Source: Limnobacter parvus
GTDB lineage: Bacteria; Pseudomonadota; Gammaproteobacteria; Burkholderiales; Burkholderiaceae_B
DNA: 64,000 bases
Reading direction: 5' to 3'
NCBI RefSeq assembly: GCF_024623725.1
Contig: NZ_JANKHG010000027.1
Span: 62,001-126,000, forward strand
The notes under the pieces: model-generated
What the model was told of the DNA's origin: nothing
Databases searched by the model: none
What the model saw: only the letters and a program-made list of their open reading frames with translations
Part shown: positions 43,153-52,917 of the stretch, one piece after another
Layout of the letters: each line of letters begins with the position of its first letter
How positions within the stretch are numbered: the stretch's first letter is position 1
Translations under genes and position numbers: made by a program

Positions 43153-43320
43153 TTACTTCAGCTTGGTTTCCTTGTATGACACATGCTTACGAACCACTGG
43201 ATCGTATTTCATGATTTCAATTTTCTCGGGCTTCGTACGCTTGTTCTTGGTCGTTGTGTAGAAATGACCTGTACCAGCAGAAGACTCGAGTTTGATTTTT
43301 TCGCGACCACCTTTAGCCAT
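43153..43320 (-). CDS. rpmG: 50S ribosomal protein L33
   Basis: 55 residues: [20 protein letters not shown] begins the protein, followed by [20 protein letters not shown]. It is the cysteine-free type, so it does not bind zinc. Paired with rpmB 13 bases upstream, as usual. Confidence 0.97.
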   Translation of the reverse strand: MAKGGREKIKLESSAGTGHFYTTTKNKRTKPEKIEIMKYDPVVRKHVSYKETKLK

Positions 43321-43333
43321 GATTTACTCCTGC

Positions 43334-43567
43334 TTAGATTTCGCCACGTGCACGTAGATCGGCCAAAACAGCATCAATGCCGTTCTTGTCGATTGTGCGC
43401 AGGGCGTTATTAGTTAGACGCAGGCGAACCCAGCGGTTTTCGCTTTCAACCCAGAACTTGCGTGACTGCAAGTTAGGCAGGAAACGACGTTTTGTTTTGT
43501 TGTTGGCATGAGAAACTTTGTTTCCAACCATCGGGCGCTTACCCGTTACTTGACATACGCGAGCCAT
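43334..43567 (-). CDS. rpmB: 50S ribosomal protein L28
   Basis: 77 residues with the family opening [21 protein letters not shown] and [20 protein letters not shown]. It has no zinc cysteine pair beyond Cys5, like the zinc-free form of L33 beside it. First gene of the rpmB-rpmG pair. Confidence 0.97.
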   Translation of the reverse strand: MARVCQVTGKRPMVGNKVSHANNKTKRRFLPNLQSRKFWVESENRWVRLRLTNNALRTIDKNGIDAVLADLRARGEI

Positions 43568-43703
43568 GATGACCCCAAAAAATTCAGCAAATTAGTGTAT
43601 CTGCAAAACCACACGGCGTGAAACCAAAAGCCATGGATTTGCGGCGAAGTCCAAGATTATAACCAATAAGGACACGTTTGCCCAGCCCTTTTTGCGGAAA
43701 ATA

Positions 43704-44387
43704 TCAAAAAGGTGGGCGATTGTTCAGCCGGTATGAATAACCGTTGCTTGGGCCAACCACCAGATGGTCGACCAATTCTATATCAACCAATGCCAGGGCG
43801 GCATATAACTCGCGGGTAAGGCGGTCGTCTGCGCTGCTGGGTCTGCAGCAATCACTGGGGTGGTTGTGGGCCACCATCATGCGCGGCGCATTGGTTTGAA
43901 TGGCAAATTTAAGCACTTCGCGTGGAAATACGGCGGTTTTGTTCACGGTGCCGCTGGACAGTATTTTGTGGTCCAGCACCTTCAATTGGCTATCGAGTGC
44001 AATTGCCATGAAGTTTTCTACATCGCTTAGGCCGATTTGAGCACGTACAAATTGTTCGAACAGGTCAGGCGTACCCAGCAAGTTGGGCGTTTCTTGAAGT
44101 TCATGGCTTAGGCAGCGTTTGGCCATTTCCAGGCAGGCACGCAGTTGCGCATATTTCGCCTCACCAAGGCCGCGAATTTGAACCCATTCGGCAAGCGACA
44201 CTCTGTTCAGGTTTTGCAAGCCGCCGAACTGAGTAATCATTTCGCGGGCCAAGTCGACCGCGCTTTTGCCGGGCAAGCCTGTGCGCAGAAAAATGGCCAG
44301 CAGCTCAGCATCGGAAAGCGCTTGCGGGCCTTGCTTGATAAGCCGCTCGCGGGGGCGGTCGTGTTTGGGCCAGCTTTGTATGCTCAT
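43704..44387 (-). CDS. radC: RadC-family JAMM protein
   Basis: 227 residues from the preferred start MSIQSWPKHDRPRERL. A helix-hairpin-helix region (IRGLGEAKYAQLRACLEMA) precedes the JAMM metal motif HNHPSDCCRPSSAD, in which the two His and the Asp are kept. Once linked to repair, the role is now uncertain. A GTG at 44429 with AAGGA upstream would add 14 residues. Near rpmB-rpmG, as in many proteobacteria. Confidence 0.93.
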   Translation of the reverse strand: MSIQSWPKHDRPRERLIKQGPQALSDAELLAIFLRTGLPGKSAVDLAREMITQFGGLQNLNRVSLAEWVQIRGLGEAKYAQLRACLEMAKRCLSHELQETPNLLGTPDLFEQFVRAQIGLSDVENFMAIALDSQLKVLDHKILSSGTVNKTAVFPREVLKFAIQTNAPRMMVAHNHPSDCCRPSSADDRLTRELYAALALVDIELVDHLVVGPSNGYSYRLNNRPPF

Positions 44388-44523
44388 GTGGTTCAGTCTG
44401 AAAGCTACTAAGTGGTAGGCATTGGCCACTAGTTCCTTTGGTAAGCTGGCGGGTGCGTGGCTGCGGTGGGGTTGCCAAAGGCGTAGAATAGAGGCGTTTT
44501 TGAAATGATTTCAGGATGTTGAC

Positions 44524-44988
44524 ATGACCGACGCAGTACAGCCCAAGCCCGTGGTGAACGAATCTTCATTCGTCACCTTGCATTACCGCATTCGCTTGGC
44601 TGAAAGCCAGCAAGTGATTGTGTCCACTTTCGAGGACAAGCCCGCCACTCTCTCCATTGGTGCGGGGCAGTTGGCTGAAGGGCTGGAACGTTGCCTTTTT
44701 GGCATGCAGGCGGGGCAGCGCGACATTTTCACTTTGCCTGCGGGCAGTGGTTATGGTGACAGCAACCCCGATTTATACCGGCCAGTGTCCAAGGCGTTGT
44801 TGTCAAAGTATGCAGAGGAAGGCACAACCTTTGAGCCCGGTGAGTTTGTACACTTCCCCGCACCTGATGGTGGCCAGTTTGCCGGCACGGTGGTTCAGGA
44901 ACGTGAAGACGACATTTTGTTCGACTTCAATCACCCCTTGGCCGGCAAGGCGCTAACCTTTGAAGTGCAATTGATCGGGGTACTGTGA
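44524..44988 (+). CDS. fkpB: FKBP-type peptidyl-prolyl isomerase, SlpA/FkpB type
   Basis: 154 residues. Catalyses proline isomerisation and may act as a chaperone. FKBP fold elements: [40 protein letters not shown] and [16 protein letters not shown]. The insert-in-flap region (about 75-125) is typical of SlyD/SlpA proteins. No histidine-rich tail as in SlyD. It is directly followed by ispH, the usual pairing. Confidence 0.93.
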   Translation: MTDAVQPKPVVNESSFVTLHYRIRLAESQQVIVSTFEDKPATLSIGAGQLAEGLERCLFGMQAGQRDIFTLPAGSGYGDSNPDLYRPVSKALLSKYAEEGTTFEPGEFVHFPAPDGGQFAGTVVQEREDDILFDFNHPLAGKALTFEVQLIGVL

Positions 44989-44995
44989 GGTGAGT

Positions 44996-45925
44996 ATGGA
45001 AATTAGTTTGGCTCAACCACGTGGCTTTTGCGCCGGAGTGGACCGTGCAATTGAAATTGTTGAGCGTGCTTTGCAACAGTTTGGCTCGCCAATTTATGTA
45101 AAACACGAAATTGTGCACAACAAAACTGTTGTTGAAGATTTGCGCGCCAAAGGTGCAATTTTTGTAGATGAGCTGGAAGACGTGCCCACAGGTTCGACCG
45201 TGGTATTTTCCGCGCACGGTGTGTCGCAAGACGTGCGTGTGCAGGCGGAAGGATTGGGGTTGAAAGTGTTTGATGCCACTTGCCCGCTTGTAACCAAAGT
45301 GCATGTGGAAGTCAGCAAAATGCGTGCGCAGGGCTGCGAGATCATCATGATTGGCCACACAGGCCACCCCGAGGTGGAAGGCACCATGGGGCAGGTGAAA
45401 GACGGAATTTATTTGGTTGAAACTGAAGCCGATGTGGAAAAGTTAAGTATCGCAGCGGGTACGCCGTTGGCTTATGTCACGCAGACTACGTTGAGCGTAG
45501 ACGATGCTTCACGCGTGATTGCAGCGCTGAAGGCAAAGTTTCCGGACATTCGTGAACCCAAAAAAGCTGACATTTGTTATGCCACACAGAACCGTCAAGA
45601 TGCGGTGAAATTCATGGCACGCCAAGTGGATTTGGTGTTGGTTGTTGGAAGCCCCAGTAGCTCGAACTCCAACAGACTGCGCGAGGTGGCCGAGAAGTTG
45701 GGCGTACCCGCCAAGCTGATTGAAAATTCAGATTGCTTGCAACAGGAATGGTTTGAGGGCGTAAAACACATCGGCTTAACAGCGGGTGCGTCCGCGCCGG
45801 AACATTTGGTTCAGGGGGTCGTGAAGCGCCTGAAGGAATGGGGCGCTTTGTCTGTGCGCAATCTCGAGGGTGTGGAAGAAAACATTGCCTTCCCGATGCC
45901 AAAAGGACTAAATCCCCGGGTTTGA
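44996..45925 (+). CDS. ispH: 4-Hydroxy-3-methylbut-2-enyl diphosphate reductase
   Basis: 309 residues. Last step of the MEP pathway, making IPP and DMAPP with a [4Fe-4S] cluster. Cluster cysteines are C12 (GFCAGV), the one in [11 protein letters not shown] and the one in [10 protein letters not shown]; the catalytic Glu lies in [11 protein letters not shown]. Start is ATG 44996 with GAGG before it; a GTG six bases earlier is possible. It completes the pathway started by dxs in this window. Confidence 0.97.
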   Translation: MEISLAQPRGFCAGVDRAIEIVERALQQFGSPIYVKHEIVHNKTVVEDLRAKGAIFVDELEDVPTGSTVVFSAHGVSQDVRVQAEGLGLKVFDATCPLVTKVHVEVSKMRAQGCEIIMIGHTGHPEVEGTMGQVKDGIYLVETEADVEKLSIAAGTPLAYVTQTTLSVDDASRVIAALKAKFPDIREPKKADICYATQNRQDAVKFMARQVDLVLVVGSPSSSNSNRLREVAEKLGVPAKLIENSDCLQQEWFEGVKHIGLTAGASAPEHLVQGVVKRLKEWGALSVRNLEGVEENIAFPMPKGLNPRV

Positions 45926-45935
45926 ATCCCCAAAG

Positions 45936-47231
45936 TCAGGTGCTTGTTTTCGGGGTGGCCAGCACTTGGTCCACCCTGTTCCTGTCCACATCCACCACTT
46001 CAAATCGCCAGTCATTCCAGTCAAATTTCTCGGTTTTCTTTGGAATGCGCCCAAGCGATGCCAACACAAATCCACCCACGGTGTGAAAGTTGCCCAGGTC
46101 TTCTTGCGGCAGGTCGCGAATGCCCAGCTTGATTTTCATCTCATCGATCGGTAGCAGGCCATCGAGCAGCCAAGAACCGTCTTCACGCTTTACTGCAAGC
46201 GATTCCTCAGGGGTGTCCATCAGTGGCATCATGTCGCCGACGACGCTTGAAAGCACGTCATCGATGGTTACAATGCCTTCAGTCATGCCGAATTCGCTGA
46301 CCACAAAAGCGAAGGTTTTTTTCTGTTGCCGGAAGGTGCGCAGCAAATCCACCAGCGTTAAAGATGCGGGTACGAACAAAGCGTTTTGCAGGGGAATTTC
46401 AGCGAAATCAATGTCGCCTTCCATGGCCGCTTGAAGGATGTCGTGACTTTCCGCCACGCCAATGACCTGTTGCAAACTGCCCTTGCAGATCGGCAGCATG
46501 GAGTGGGGCGCTTCACGCAAAAGCCGCAGATTATCTTCGCGCGGGGCGTGTAAATCCAGGTAGGCAATGTCGCTGACCGGGGTCATGACCGAGGCCAGGC
46601 GACGGTCTTCAAGCCGCAGCACGTTGCTCATCAAATGGCGTTCTTCAGGGGCAAGCATGCCGGTTTTTGCACCCTCATCGAGGAAGGCCTGAATTTCTTC
46701 AATGGTGCTGACTGCCGGGGCGGCTTTGAAGGGAATAAAGCTGAGCACCAGGTCGGAACCTTTGGACAACAACACAATTGCCGGGCTGAGCACTTTCAGG
46801 AATATCGACATGAAGGGCGCACAAAACGCCGCCACTTTTTCCGGGTTGGCAATGGCCAGGCGTTTGGGCACGATTTCGCCGAAAATAATTGAGAAGCCTG
46901 TCACCAATGCAATAGTGACTGCAAAGGAAATGACATTTGCCCATTCAGTTAAAGCCGGCAAATACAGGTCGATGTAGTGCTGAAAAGTGGCTGTAAGCGC
47001 CGATTCACCATAAATGCCCATCAACAGTGCGGCTGCTGTAATGCCTGTTTGCGTGGCGGCCAGCAGACGGCTGGGGTTGTCCATGATTTGCAAGGCGATG
47101 CTTGCTTTTGGGTTGCCTGCATCGGCCATCGCTTGAAGTTTGGACTTTCTGCTTGAGGCAAGCGCCATTTCCGACAGAGCGAAAAAACCGGAAATCAAAA
47201 TCAGGAGGACCAATATCCAGAAGGCATTCAT
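45936..47231 (-). CDS. CNNM/CorC-HlyC-family membrane protein
   Basis: 431 residues. The N-terminal DUF21/CNNM domain (about 1-190) has four membrane helices with LSEMALASSRKSKLQAM and FGEIVPKRLAIANPEKVA. A pair of CBS domains (about 210-330) and a C-terminal CorC/HlyC transporter-associated domain (TVGGFVLASLGRIP) follow. Linked to magnesium/cobalt efflux, though transport is not proven for most members. ATG at 47231 is preferred over the frame start 20 codons upstream. Convergent with ispH. Confidence 0.9.
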   Translation of the reverse strand: MNAFWILVLLILISGFFALSEMALASSRKSKLQAMADAGNPKASIALQIMDNPSRLLAATQTGITAAALLMGIYGESALTATFQHYIDLYLPALTEWANVISFAVTIALVTGFSIIFGEIVPKRLAIANPEKVAAFCAPFMSIFLKVLSPAIVLLSKGSDLVLSFIPFKAAPAVSTIEEIQAFLDEGAKTGMLAPEERHLMSNVLRLEDRRLASVMTPVSDIAYLDLHAPREDNLRLLREAPHSMLPICKGSLQQVIGVAESHDILQAAMEGDIDFAEIPLQNALFVPASLTLVDLLRTFRQQKKTFAFVVSEFGMTEGIVTIDDVLSSVVGDMMPLMDTPEESLAVKREDGSWLLDGLLPIDEMKIKLGIRDLPQEDLGNFHTVGGFVLASLGRIPKKTEKFDWNDWRFEVVDVDRNRVDQVLATPKTST

Positions 47232-47321
47232 GTTGAAAATTCTTTTTGTGAGGTGCTTACCGCCAATGCAGCATAGTGCGTAGTTTACCAAAGCCCGAAG
47301 CGCTTGGGGTTTTCTGCTGAA

Positions 47322-47350
47322 TTGGGCAAAGCGGGGCGCTCGGTTACAAT
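47322..47350 (+). promoter_or_regulatory. trhO sigma70 promoter
   Basis: TTGGGC and TACAAT are separated by 17 bases; transcription would start about 40 bases before the trhO ATG. Confidence 0.55.
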
Positions 47351-47397
47351 AACGGGCTACGCTGAATTAATAAAAAACTTTTTTTGAAAGAAATGCC

Positions 47398-48378
47398 ATG
47401 GCAATGACCGAAAACACCATTCCACAATCTGAACAAATTGTGGTCGCAGCGCTGTACAAATTCGTGAGCCTGCCTGATTTCGAGGACATCAAGCCCAGGC
47501 TTGAGGCGGTGTGCACCGAAAATGCGGTGCTTGGCACCCTTTTGTTGGCCAAGGAAGGCATTAATGGCACGGTGAGCGCACCGCGTGCCGGTATTGTGGC
47601 TTTAATGAATTTTCTGTGGGCCGATGTACGCCTTGCTGATTTATCCCCCAAGTATTCAATTGCGCCGGAACAGGCATTCACGCGAATGAAGGTCAAGTTA
47701 AAGCGTGAAATTGTGACCATGGGCAAAGATGGCATCGACCCCAACCGCTTGGTGGGCCGTTACGTGAAGCCTTCGGACTGGAATGCACTGATTCAAGACC
47801 CCGACACTTTGGTGATCGACACGCGCAATAACTATGAATACGCGATTGGTACTTTTGAAGGGGCAGTGGACCCGGCCACCACCACATTCCGCGAGTTTCC
47901 AGAGTGGGTTGAGAAGAATCTGAAGAGCCTGCCCCCGGAAAAACGCCCGAAGAAAATCGCGATGTTTTGTACCGGCGGTATTCGCTGCGAGAAATCCACG
48001 GCCTACATGCTGGAGCAAGGCTTTGACGAGGTGTATCACCTTGAAGGTGGCATTCTGAAATATCTGGAAGAAGTGCCTGAAGAACAAAGCCTATGGAAAG
48101 GCGAGTGCTTTGTGTTTGACCAGCGCGTGTCGGTAACCCATGGTTTGCAAGTGGGTCACTATGACCTTTGCCACGCTTGCCGCATGCCAATTACGGATGA
48201 AGAAAAGCAAAGCGAAAAGTACATCCAGGGTGTCGGTTGCCCCCATTGTTACGATTCGCTGACTGAAGATCAGAAGCAGCGTTTTGGCGAGCGTCAAAAA
48301 CAGATTCAGTTGGCCAAGTTGCGCAATGAAAAGCACATTGGCCGCAAAATGCCGATCAAAGAAACGCATGCGGAGTAA
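47398..48378 (+). CDS. trhO: tRNA uridine-34 5-hydroxylation protein (rhodanese family)
   Basis: 326 residues. TrhO makes 5-hydroxyuridine at the tRNA wobble position. An acylphosphatase-like N-domain ([18 protein letters not shown]) precedes the rhodanese domain with [13 protein letters not shown] and catalytic Cys191 in [17 protein letters not shown]-terminal zinc-ribbon-like region has CHAC and CPHC pairs. Gap of five bases to the next gene suggests co-transcription. Confidence 0.94.
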   Translation: MAMTENTIPQSEQIVVAALYKFVSLPDFEDIKPRLEAVCTENAVLGTLLLAKEGINGTVSAPRAGIVALMNFLWADVRLADLSPKYSIAPEQAFTRMKVKLKREIVTMGKDGIDPNRLVGRYVKPSDWNALIQDPDTLVIDTRNNYEYAIGTFEGAVDPATTTFREFPEWVEKNLKSLPPEKRPKKIAMFCTGGIRCEKSTAYMLEQGFDEVYHLEGGILKYLEEVPEEQSLWKGECFVFDQRVSVTHGLQVGHYDLCHACRMPITDEEKQSEKYIQGVGCPHCYDSLTEDQKQRFGERQKQIQLAKLRNEKHIGRKMPIKETHAE

Positions 48379-48383
48379 CTGAG

Positions 48384-49061
48384 TTGGAACACCAGCTTGG
48401 CCTGCCAGTGCTTTACACTTTTCGCCGTTGCCCCTACGCCATGCGCGCGCGCTTGGCCATTGTTGCTGCGGGCTTGAAAGTGGAGGTGCGCGAACTGGTG
48501 TTGCGGGCCAAACCTGCGCACATGCTGGAAATTTCACCCAAGGGCACGGTGCCTGTGTTGTGGTTGCGGGATGGCACGGTGATCGATGAAAGCCTGGATG
48601 TGATGCAATGGGCGGTGAACCAGAGTTTACCGGCCGACTGGTTGGTGCTGAACGCAGAGCAGCAGCAACAGTGCGATGAATGGATTGCGTTGCTGGATGG
48701 TGAATTCAAGCGCAACCTGGATCGTTATAAATATCCCCACAGGTATCACACCGAAACTTACACCTGCGACCCGCTTGAACACCGCGCAGCCTGTGAAAAA
48801 ATTCTGGTGCAGTGGAATTCGGTGCTCGAGCAACAGGGGCCTTTCCTGTTTGGCAGCCAACCCAGCTTTGCTGACTACGCCATTCTTCCTTTTGTGCGCC
48901 AGTTTCGAATTGCTGATGAAGTGTGGTTTGATACAGTGCCTGGCTACGCTGCTTTGAAGCTGTGGTTGACAGCTTTTTTACAGTCGCCCTTGCTTGAACA
49001 AGCCATGGTGAAGTTCAGCCCTTGGCAACCCGGCGACGCACCATTCACCTTTCCAGGTTAG
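48384..49061 (+). CDS. Glutathione S-transferase family protein
   Basis: 225 residues. The thioredoxin-like N-domain has the CxxA motif RRCPYAMRAR, as in glutaredoxin-2-like or omega/beta transferases, and the glutathione-binding KGTVPVLWLRDG and DESLDVMQW. The helical C-domain carries GPFLFGSQPSFADYAILPFV. The start must be TTG at 48384 because the next Met is inside the active-site helix; CGGAG lies upstream. Substrate unknown. Confidence 0.9.
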   Translation: MEHQLGLPVLYTFRRCPYAMRARLAIVAAGLKVEVRELVLRAKPAHMLEISPKGTVPVLWLRDGTVIDESLDVMQWAVNQSLPADWLVLNAEQQQQCDEWIALLDGEFKRNLDRYKYPHRYHTETYTCDPLEHRAACEKILVQWNSVLEQQGPFLFGSQPSFADYAILPFVRQFRIADEVWFDTVPGYAALKLWLTAFLQSPLLEQAMVKFSPWQPGDAPFTFPG

Positions 49062-49188
49062 AGACGACCCTCTACGCTTTTCGAGTCAACTTTAGATACA
49101 CTCGCAAGTTACGCAACAGTAACATTGTCTGGCTGGGCTATGCTTAGCGCTTAAAACAGACATTTCCACTATAAGAAGGACGAGACTC

Positions 49189-50616
49189 ATGGCCGACAAA
49201 ATTCTTGAATTTGTTCATACCTCGACTGGTAAACAAATTGCTGCCGCACTGGGCTTGCCCGTGCCTCCCCAATTAAAACGCGCGAAAGCGGGCTACGCTG
49301 AAAAAGCGCTGAGCAACGCCAATGCATTGGTTGGTGCCAGCGCTTTTGGCCCGGTGGCCACGGCGGTGGTGAAGGCACTGAATGCCATGGGAGCATCAAT
49401 CAAGGTGTCGGCCGACCTGGCGGGTCTGGATGGCATCAAGCAAGCCGCAGTCAAGGCCAAGCTGGAAGTGAGTATTTCCCAGGCTGACAACGGCGTGCCT
49501 GAAAATGTGTATGTACTCGACGTAACAAGTGCAGCCAATGTGGCTGACCTGCGTTTGTTGTACGACTTCTTCAACCCACGCTTGCGCAAAGTGCCATCGA
49601 ACAGCCGCATTGTGGTGATTGGTCGCCCACGTGGTGATTGCAAAGATGCATTGGCTGAAACAGCTCAATCTTCATTGCCCGGTTTTATTCGCAGTCTTGC
49701 GAAAGAAAGCGGCAAGAACGGCACCACTGCCAATCTGATTCAAGTGAAAACCGGCGCGGAAAACGGCATTGAAGGCGCACTGCGCTTTTTCCTGAGCCCG
49801 CATTCAGCGTTTGTAACTGGCCAGGTGTTGCCTGTAGTTGGCGCACCGAAAGGCGTGAAGGTTGCTGCGTTTTCCGAGAAGCCATTGACAGGCAAGCTGG
49901 CTGTGGTGACCGGCGCAGCCCGCGGCATTGGCGCAGCGATTGCTGAGGTGCTGGCCCGTGAAGGCGCCACTGTAATTGGTGTGGATCGCCCAGCCGATGA
50001 AAGCACCCTGGGTGCCACCATGAGCAGCCTTGGCGGCATTGCATGCCCGCTGGACATTACTGATGCTGACGCTGGCAAGAAGCTGGCCGCCGTCGCCGCT
50101 AGCAAGGGTGGCAAGATCGACATTATTGTGCACAACGCCGGTATTACCCGCGACAAAATGATGCGCAACATGGCTGCCCACTTGTGGGACATGGTGCTGG
50201 ACGTGAACCTGGGCGCGATTGTTCGCTGCAATGAACAATTGTTGGCCGGCGATGCGTTTGGCGCAAATGCGCGCATTGTGTGTATTTCATCCATTGGCGG
50301 CATTGCTGGCAATGCTGGCCAAACAAACTACGCCGCTACAAAGAGCGCTGTAATTGGTTACGTGGATGCCATTGCCAAGCAACTGGAAGGCAAGGGCATT
50401 TCGATTAATGCGATTGCACCAGGCTTTATCGAAACTCAAATGACGGCTGCTATTCCCGTGGTAACCCGTGAAGTGGCCCGTCGTTTGTCCAGCCTGTCGC
50501 AGGGCGGTTTGCCAGTGGACATTGCCGAGGCAGTGACCTTCATGGCCAGCCCATTGGCTGTTGGTGTAAACGGTGCCACCTTGCGTGTGTGCGGACAAAA
50601 CCTGGTGGGCGCGTAA
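49189..50616 (+). CDS. Two-domain 3-oxoacyl-ACP/CoA reductase (FabG4 type)
   Basis: 475 residues, about twice a usual FabG. The N-terminal half (1-215) is a degenerate Rossmann domain without an NADP motif. The C-terminal half is a full SDR: GAARGIGAAIAEVLA, HNAGITRD, then the catalytic SSIGG-YAATK set. Similar high-molecular-weight reductases prefer NADH and CoA substrates. AAGGA lies eight bases before the ATG. First gene of a thiolase-MaoC operon. Confidence 0.92.
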   Translation: MADKILEFVHTSTGKQIAAALGLPVPPQLKRAKAGYAEKALSNANALVGASAFGPVATAVVKALNAMGASIKVSADLAGLDGIKQAAVKAKLEVSISQADNGVPENVYVLDVTSAANVADLRLLYDFFNPRLRKVPSNSRIVVIGRPRGDCKDALAETAQSSLPGFIRSLAKESGKNGTTANLIQVKTGAENGIEGALRFFLSPHSAFVTGQVLPVVGAPKGVKVAAFSEKPLTGKLAVVTGAARGIGAAIAEVLAREGATVIGVDRPADESTLGATMSSLGGIACPLDITDADAGKKLAAVAASKGGKIDIIVHNAGITRDKMMRNMAAHLWDMVLDVNLGAIVRCNEQLLAGDAFGANARIVCISSIGGIAGNAGQTNYAATKSAVIGYVDAIAKQLEGKGISINAIAPGFIETQMTAAIPVVTREVARRLSSLSQGGLPVDIAEAVTFMASPLAVGVNGATLRVCGQNLVGA

Positions 50617-50673
50617 TTTATTCATTCACTAAATTCGCCGCCTGCAACTAAAAAATTATCTGGAGAAAATTCT

Positions 50674-51954
50674 ATGAAACACGGTCGTCGCGTTGCCATT
50701 ATTGGCGGTTCACGCATTCCATTTGCACGTTCAAACACAGCCTACATTGGCAAATCCAATCAGGACATGCTGACTGCAGCATTCCGCGGAGTGGTCGACA
50801 AATTCCAGTTGCACGGTGAAGAACTGGGCGACGTGGTTGCCGGTGCTGTGGTTAAGCACAGCCGTGATTTTTCGCTGTGTCGTGAATCTGTGTTGGGTTC
50901 TGGCCTAAGCCCAATGACGCCCGCTTTCGATATTCAACAGGCTTGTGGTACCGGTCTGGAAGCAGCGATTGTTGTGGCCAACAAGATTGCATTGGGTCAA
51001 ATTGAAGTGGGCATGGCCGGTGGTGTGGACACCACCACCGATGCGCCGATTGCAGTCAGCGAAGGCCTGCGCAAAATTCTGCTGGAAGCCAACCGCGCCC
51101 GCGACACCAAAGGCAAGCTGGCCGCCTTGTTGAAAATTCGCCCCAAGCACCTGGCACCACTGCCACCAGCCAACGCGGAACCACGCACAAAGATGAGCAT
51201 GGGTGCGCATTGCGAAGTGATGGCGCAAACCTGGAATATTTCTCGTGAAGAGCAGGACGAACTGGCCGTGAGCAGCCACTTGAAAGCTGCCAAAGCCTAC
51301 GAAGAAGGCTTTTTTGATGACCTGGTGGTGCCATTCAACGGCTTGACCCGCGACAACAACCTGCGTGCTGATTCCTCTGTAGAGCGTCTGCAAGGATTGA
51401 AGCCCGCATTTGATCGCAAAAGCGGCAAGGGCACAATGACTGCCGGTAATTCCACACCACTGACAGACGGAGCTTCTGCTGTGTTGCTGGCTTCCGAAGA
51501 CTGGGCCAAGGCACGTGGCATTCAGCCGTTGGCTTACCTGACATTCAGCGAGACAATTGGTGTTGATTTTGTGTCTGGCAAAGAAGGCTTGTTGATGGCC
51601 CCAGCTTATGCCGTGCCACGCATGCTGAAAAAAGCTGGCGTGAAGCTGCAGGATTTTGACTTCTATGAAATTCACGAAGCATTTGCCGCGCAGGTTTTGT
51701 GTACATTGAAGTCTTGGGAAGACCCCAAGTTCTGCAAGGAAAAACTCGGTTTGGACGCACCTTTGGGCTCCATTGACCGCAGCAAGCTGAACGTGAAAGG
51801 TGGTTCATTGGCCGTGGGCCACCCATTCGCCGCCACCGGTGGCCGAATTATTGCCACACTGGCCAAGCTGCTGAACGAAAAAGGCAGCGGCAAGGGCTTG
51901 ATCTCTATTTGTGCAGCCGGTGGTATCGGTGTAACTGCAATTATCGAGAAGTGA
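50674..51954 (+). CDS. Acetyl-CoA C-acyltransferase (thiolase, FadI-like)
   Basis: 426 residues. Thiolytic cleavage or Claisen condensation of 3-ketoacyl-CoA. The nucleophile is Cys91 (QQACGTGLEAA); other catalytic motifs are NVKGGSLAVGHPFAATG and the C-terminal SICAAGGIG. The long-loop insertion (about 125-165) fits the FadI/trifunctional-protein class. GGAG lies before the ATG. It ends four bases before the MaoC gene. Direction of flux is not clear from sequence. Confidence 0.93.
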   Translation: MKHGRRVAIIGGSRIPFARSNTAYIGKSNQDMLTAAFRGVVDKFQLHGEELGDVVAGAVVKHSRDFSLCRESVLGSGLSPMTPAFDIQQACGTGLEAAIVVANKIALGQIEVGMAGGVDTTTDAPIAVSEGLRKILLEANRARDTKGKLAALLKIRPKHLAPLPPANAEPRTKMSMGAHCEVMAQTWNISREEQDELAVSSHLKAAKAYEEGFFDDLVVPFNGLTRDNNLRADSSVERLQGLKPAFDRKSGKGTMTAGNSTPLTDGASAVLLASEDWAKARGIQPLAYLTFSETIGVDFVSGKEGLLMAPAYAVPRMLKKAGVKLQDFDFYEIHEAFAAQVLCTLKSWEDPKFCKEKLGLDAPLGSIDRSKLNVKGGSLAVGHPFAATGGRIIATLAKLLNEKGSGKGLISICAAGGIGVTAIIEK

Positions 51955-51958
51955 GATT

Positions 51959-52849
51959 ATGAGCGTGAATGACACCCTGAAAGCAGCTGCGAAATTTTAC
52001 GAGCTGTCTGAGTTTCCAAATGGCAAGGCGCTGTTGCTGAAGGCTGCCACCACGTCCAATAAAAAACCGAAACCCGACACGCAGGCTGCGCGCCTGGGTG
52101 TCCGGGTGAAGAAGGTGTTCATTGACCGTGAATGGGTTCGGCAGTACAACGCCGTGTGTGGTTTCAAGGAAGATGAGATTTCTCTGACAGCACCGCAGGT
52201 AGTGGCTTCGCCCTTGCACATGTTTTTGCTGAGCCGCCCTGAGCACCCTATGCCGATGTTGGGAATGGTTCATTTGCACAATTCAATTGAGTGCAACAAA
52301 GCACTTGAATATGGCACCGCATACGACGTGATGGTGACGGTGGGCGAGACCCGTGCTATTCCGCTGGGTTTGGAGTTTGACGTACACACCGAGTTTTTGG
52401 TGGGTGAAGAAGTGCACTGGCGCAGCGTAATGACCATTCTGTGCCGGGTAAAAGGCATGCCGAAATCCGGCAACAAGCCTGCGCCAGCAGAGCCTTTGAG
52501 TGCTGTTGGTGCGCAATACGCTGCGGTTAAAGTGCCTGAAAACCAGGGTCGAAAGTACGCCAAGGTTTCCAACGATTACAACCCGATTCATTTGTACGCG
52601 CAAACCGCAAAAATGTTTGGTTTCAAGCAGGCGATTGTGCATGGCATGTGGACTGCTGCAAAAACGCTGAGCATTGTGCAAGCCAATTTGGGTGCGCCTG
52701 CACGCAAGTTCGATTTGTCGTTCAAGCAGCCGGTGTTTTTACCTTCGGGTATATCGGTGAAGCACATGACCGCTGATGGTTCGTCGAAGTTTGAAGTACT
52801 GGCGGAGCGGGATTCGAAAGTGCTGATGGTGGGGAGCATTGCAGCTTGA
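51959..52849 (+). CDS. MaoC-family (R)-specific enoyl-CoA hydratase
   Basis: 296 residues. The C-terminal hot-dog domain has the hydratase-2 motif SNDYNPIHLYAQTAKMFG with catalytic Asp/His and AIVHGM. The N-terminal half looks like a second, degenerate hot-dog domain without the motif. With the reductase and the thiolase it would provide three of the four reactions of a reversible two-carbon acyl-CoA cycle. Start ATG 51959, four bases after the thiolase stop. Confidence 0.9.
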   Translation: MSVNDTLKAAAKFYELSEFPNGKALLLKAATTSNKKPKPDTQAARLGVRVKKVFIDREWVRQYNAVCGFKEDEISLTAPQVVASPLHMFLLSRPEHPMPMLGMVHLHNSIECNKALEYGTAYDVMVTVGETRAIPLGLEFDVHTEFLVGEEVHWRSVMTILCRVKGMPKSGNKPAPAEPLSAVGAQYAAVKVPENQGRKYAKVSNDYNPIHLYAQTAKMFGFKQAIVHGMWTAAKTLSIVQANLGAPARKFDLSFKQPVFLPSGISVKHMTADGSSKFEVLAERDSKVLMVGSIAA

Positions 52850-52876
52850 TTTTTTGATTGAATGAGTGGCTCGGTT

Positions 52877-52904
52877 GGGTTTGTAGCGCGTCACTCATTT
52901 CGCC
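52877..52904 (+). repeat. Dispersed repeat, copy C
   Basis: GGGTTTGTAGCGCGTCACTC continues to TTCGCC. It lies between the convergent maoC and TetR genes. The TCACTCATT part also pairs with AATGAGTGG at 52861, giving a local stem. Confidence 0.6.
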
Positions 52905-52917
52905 TTCAGGAATGCCG

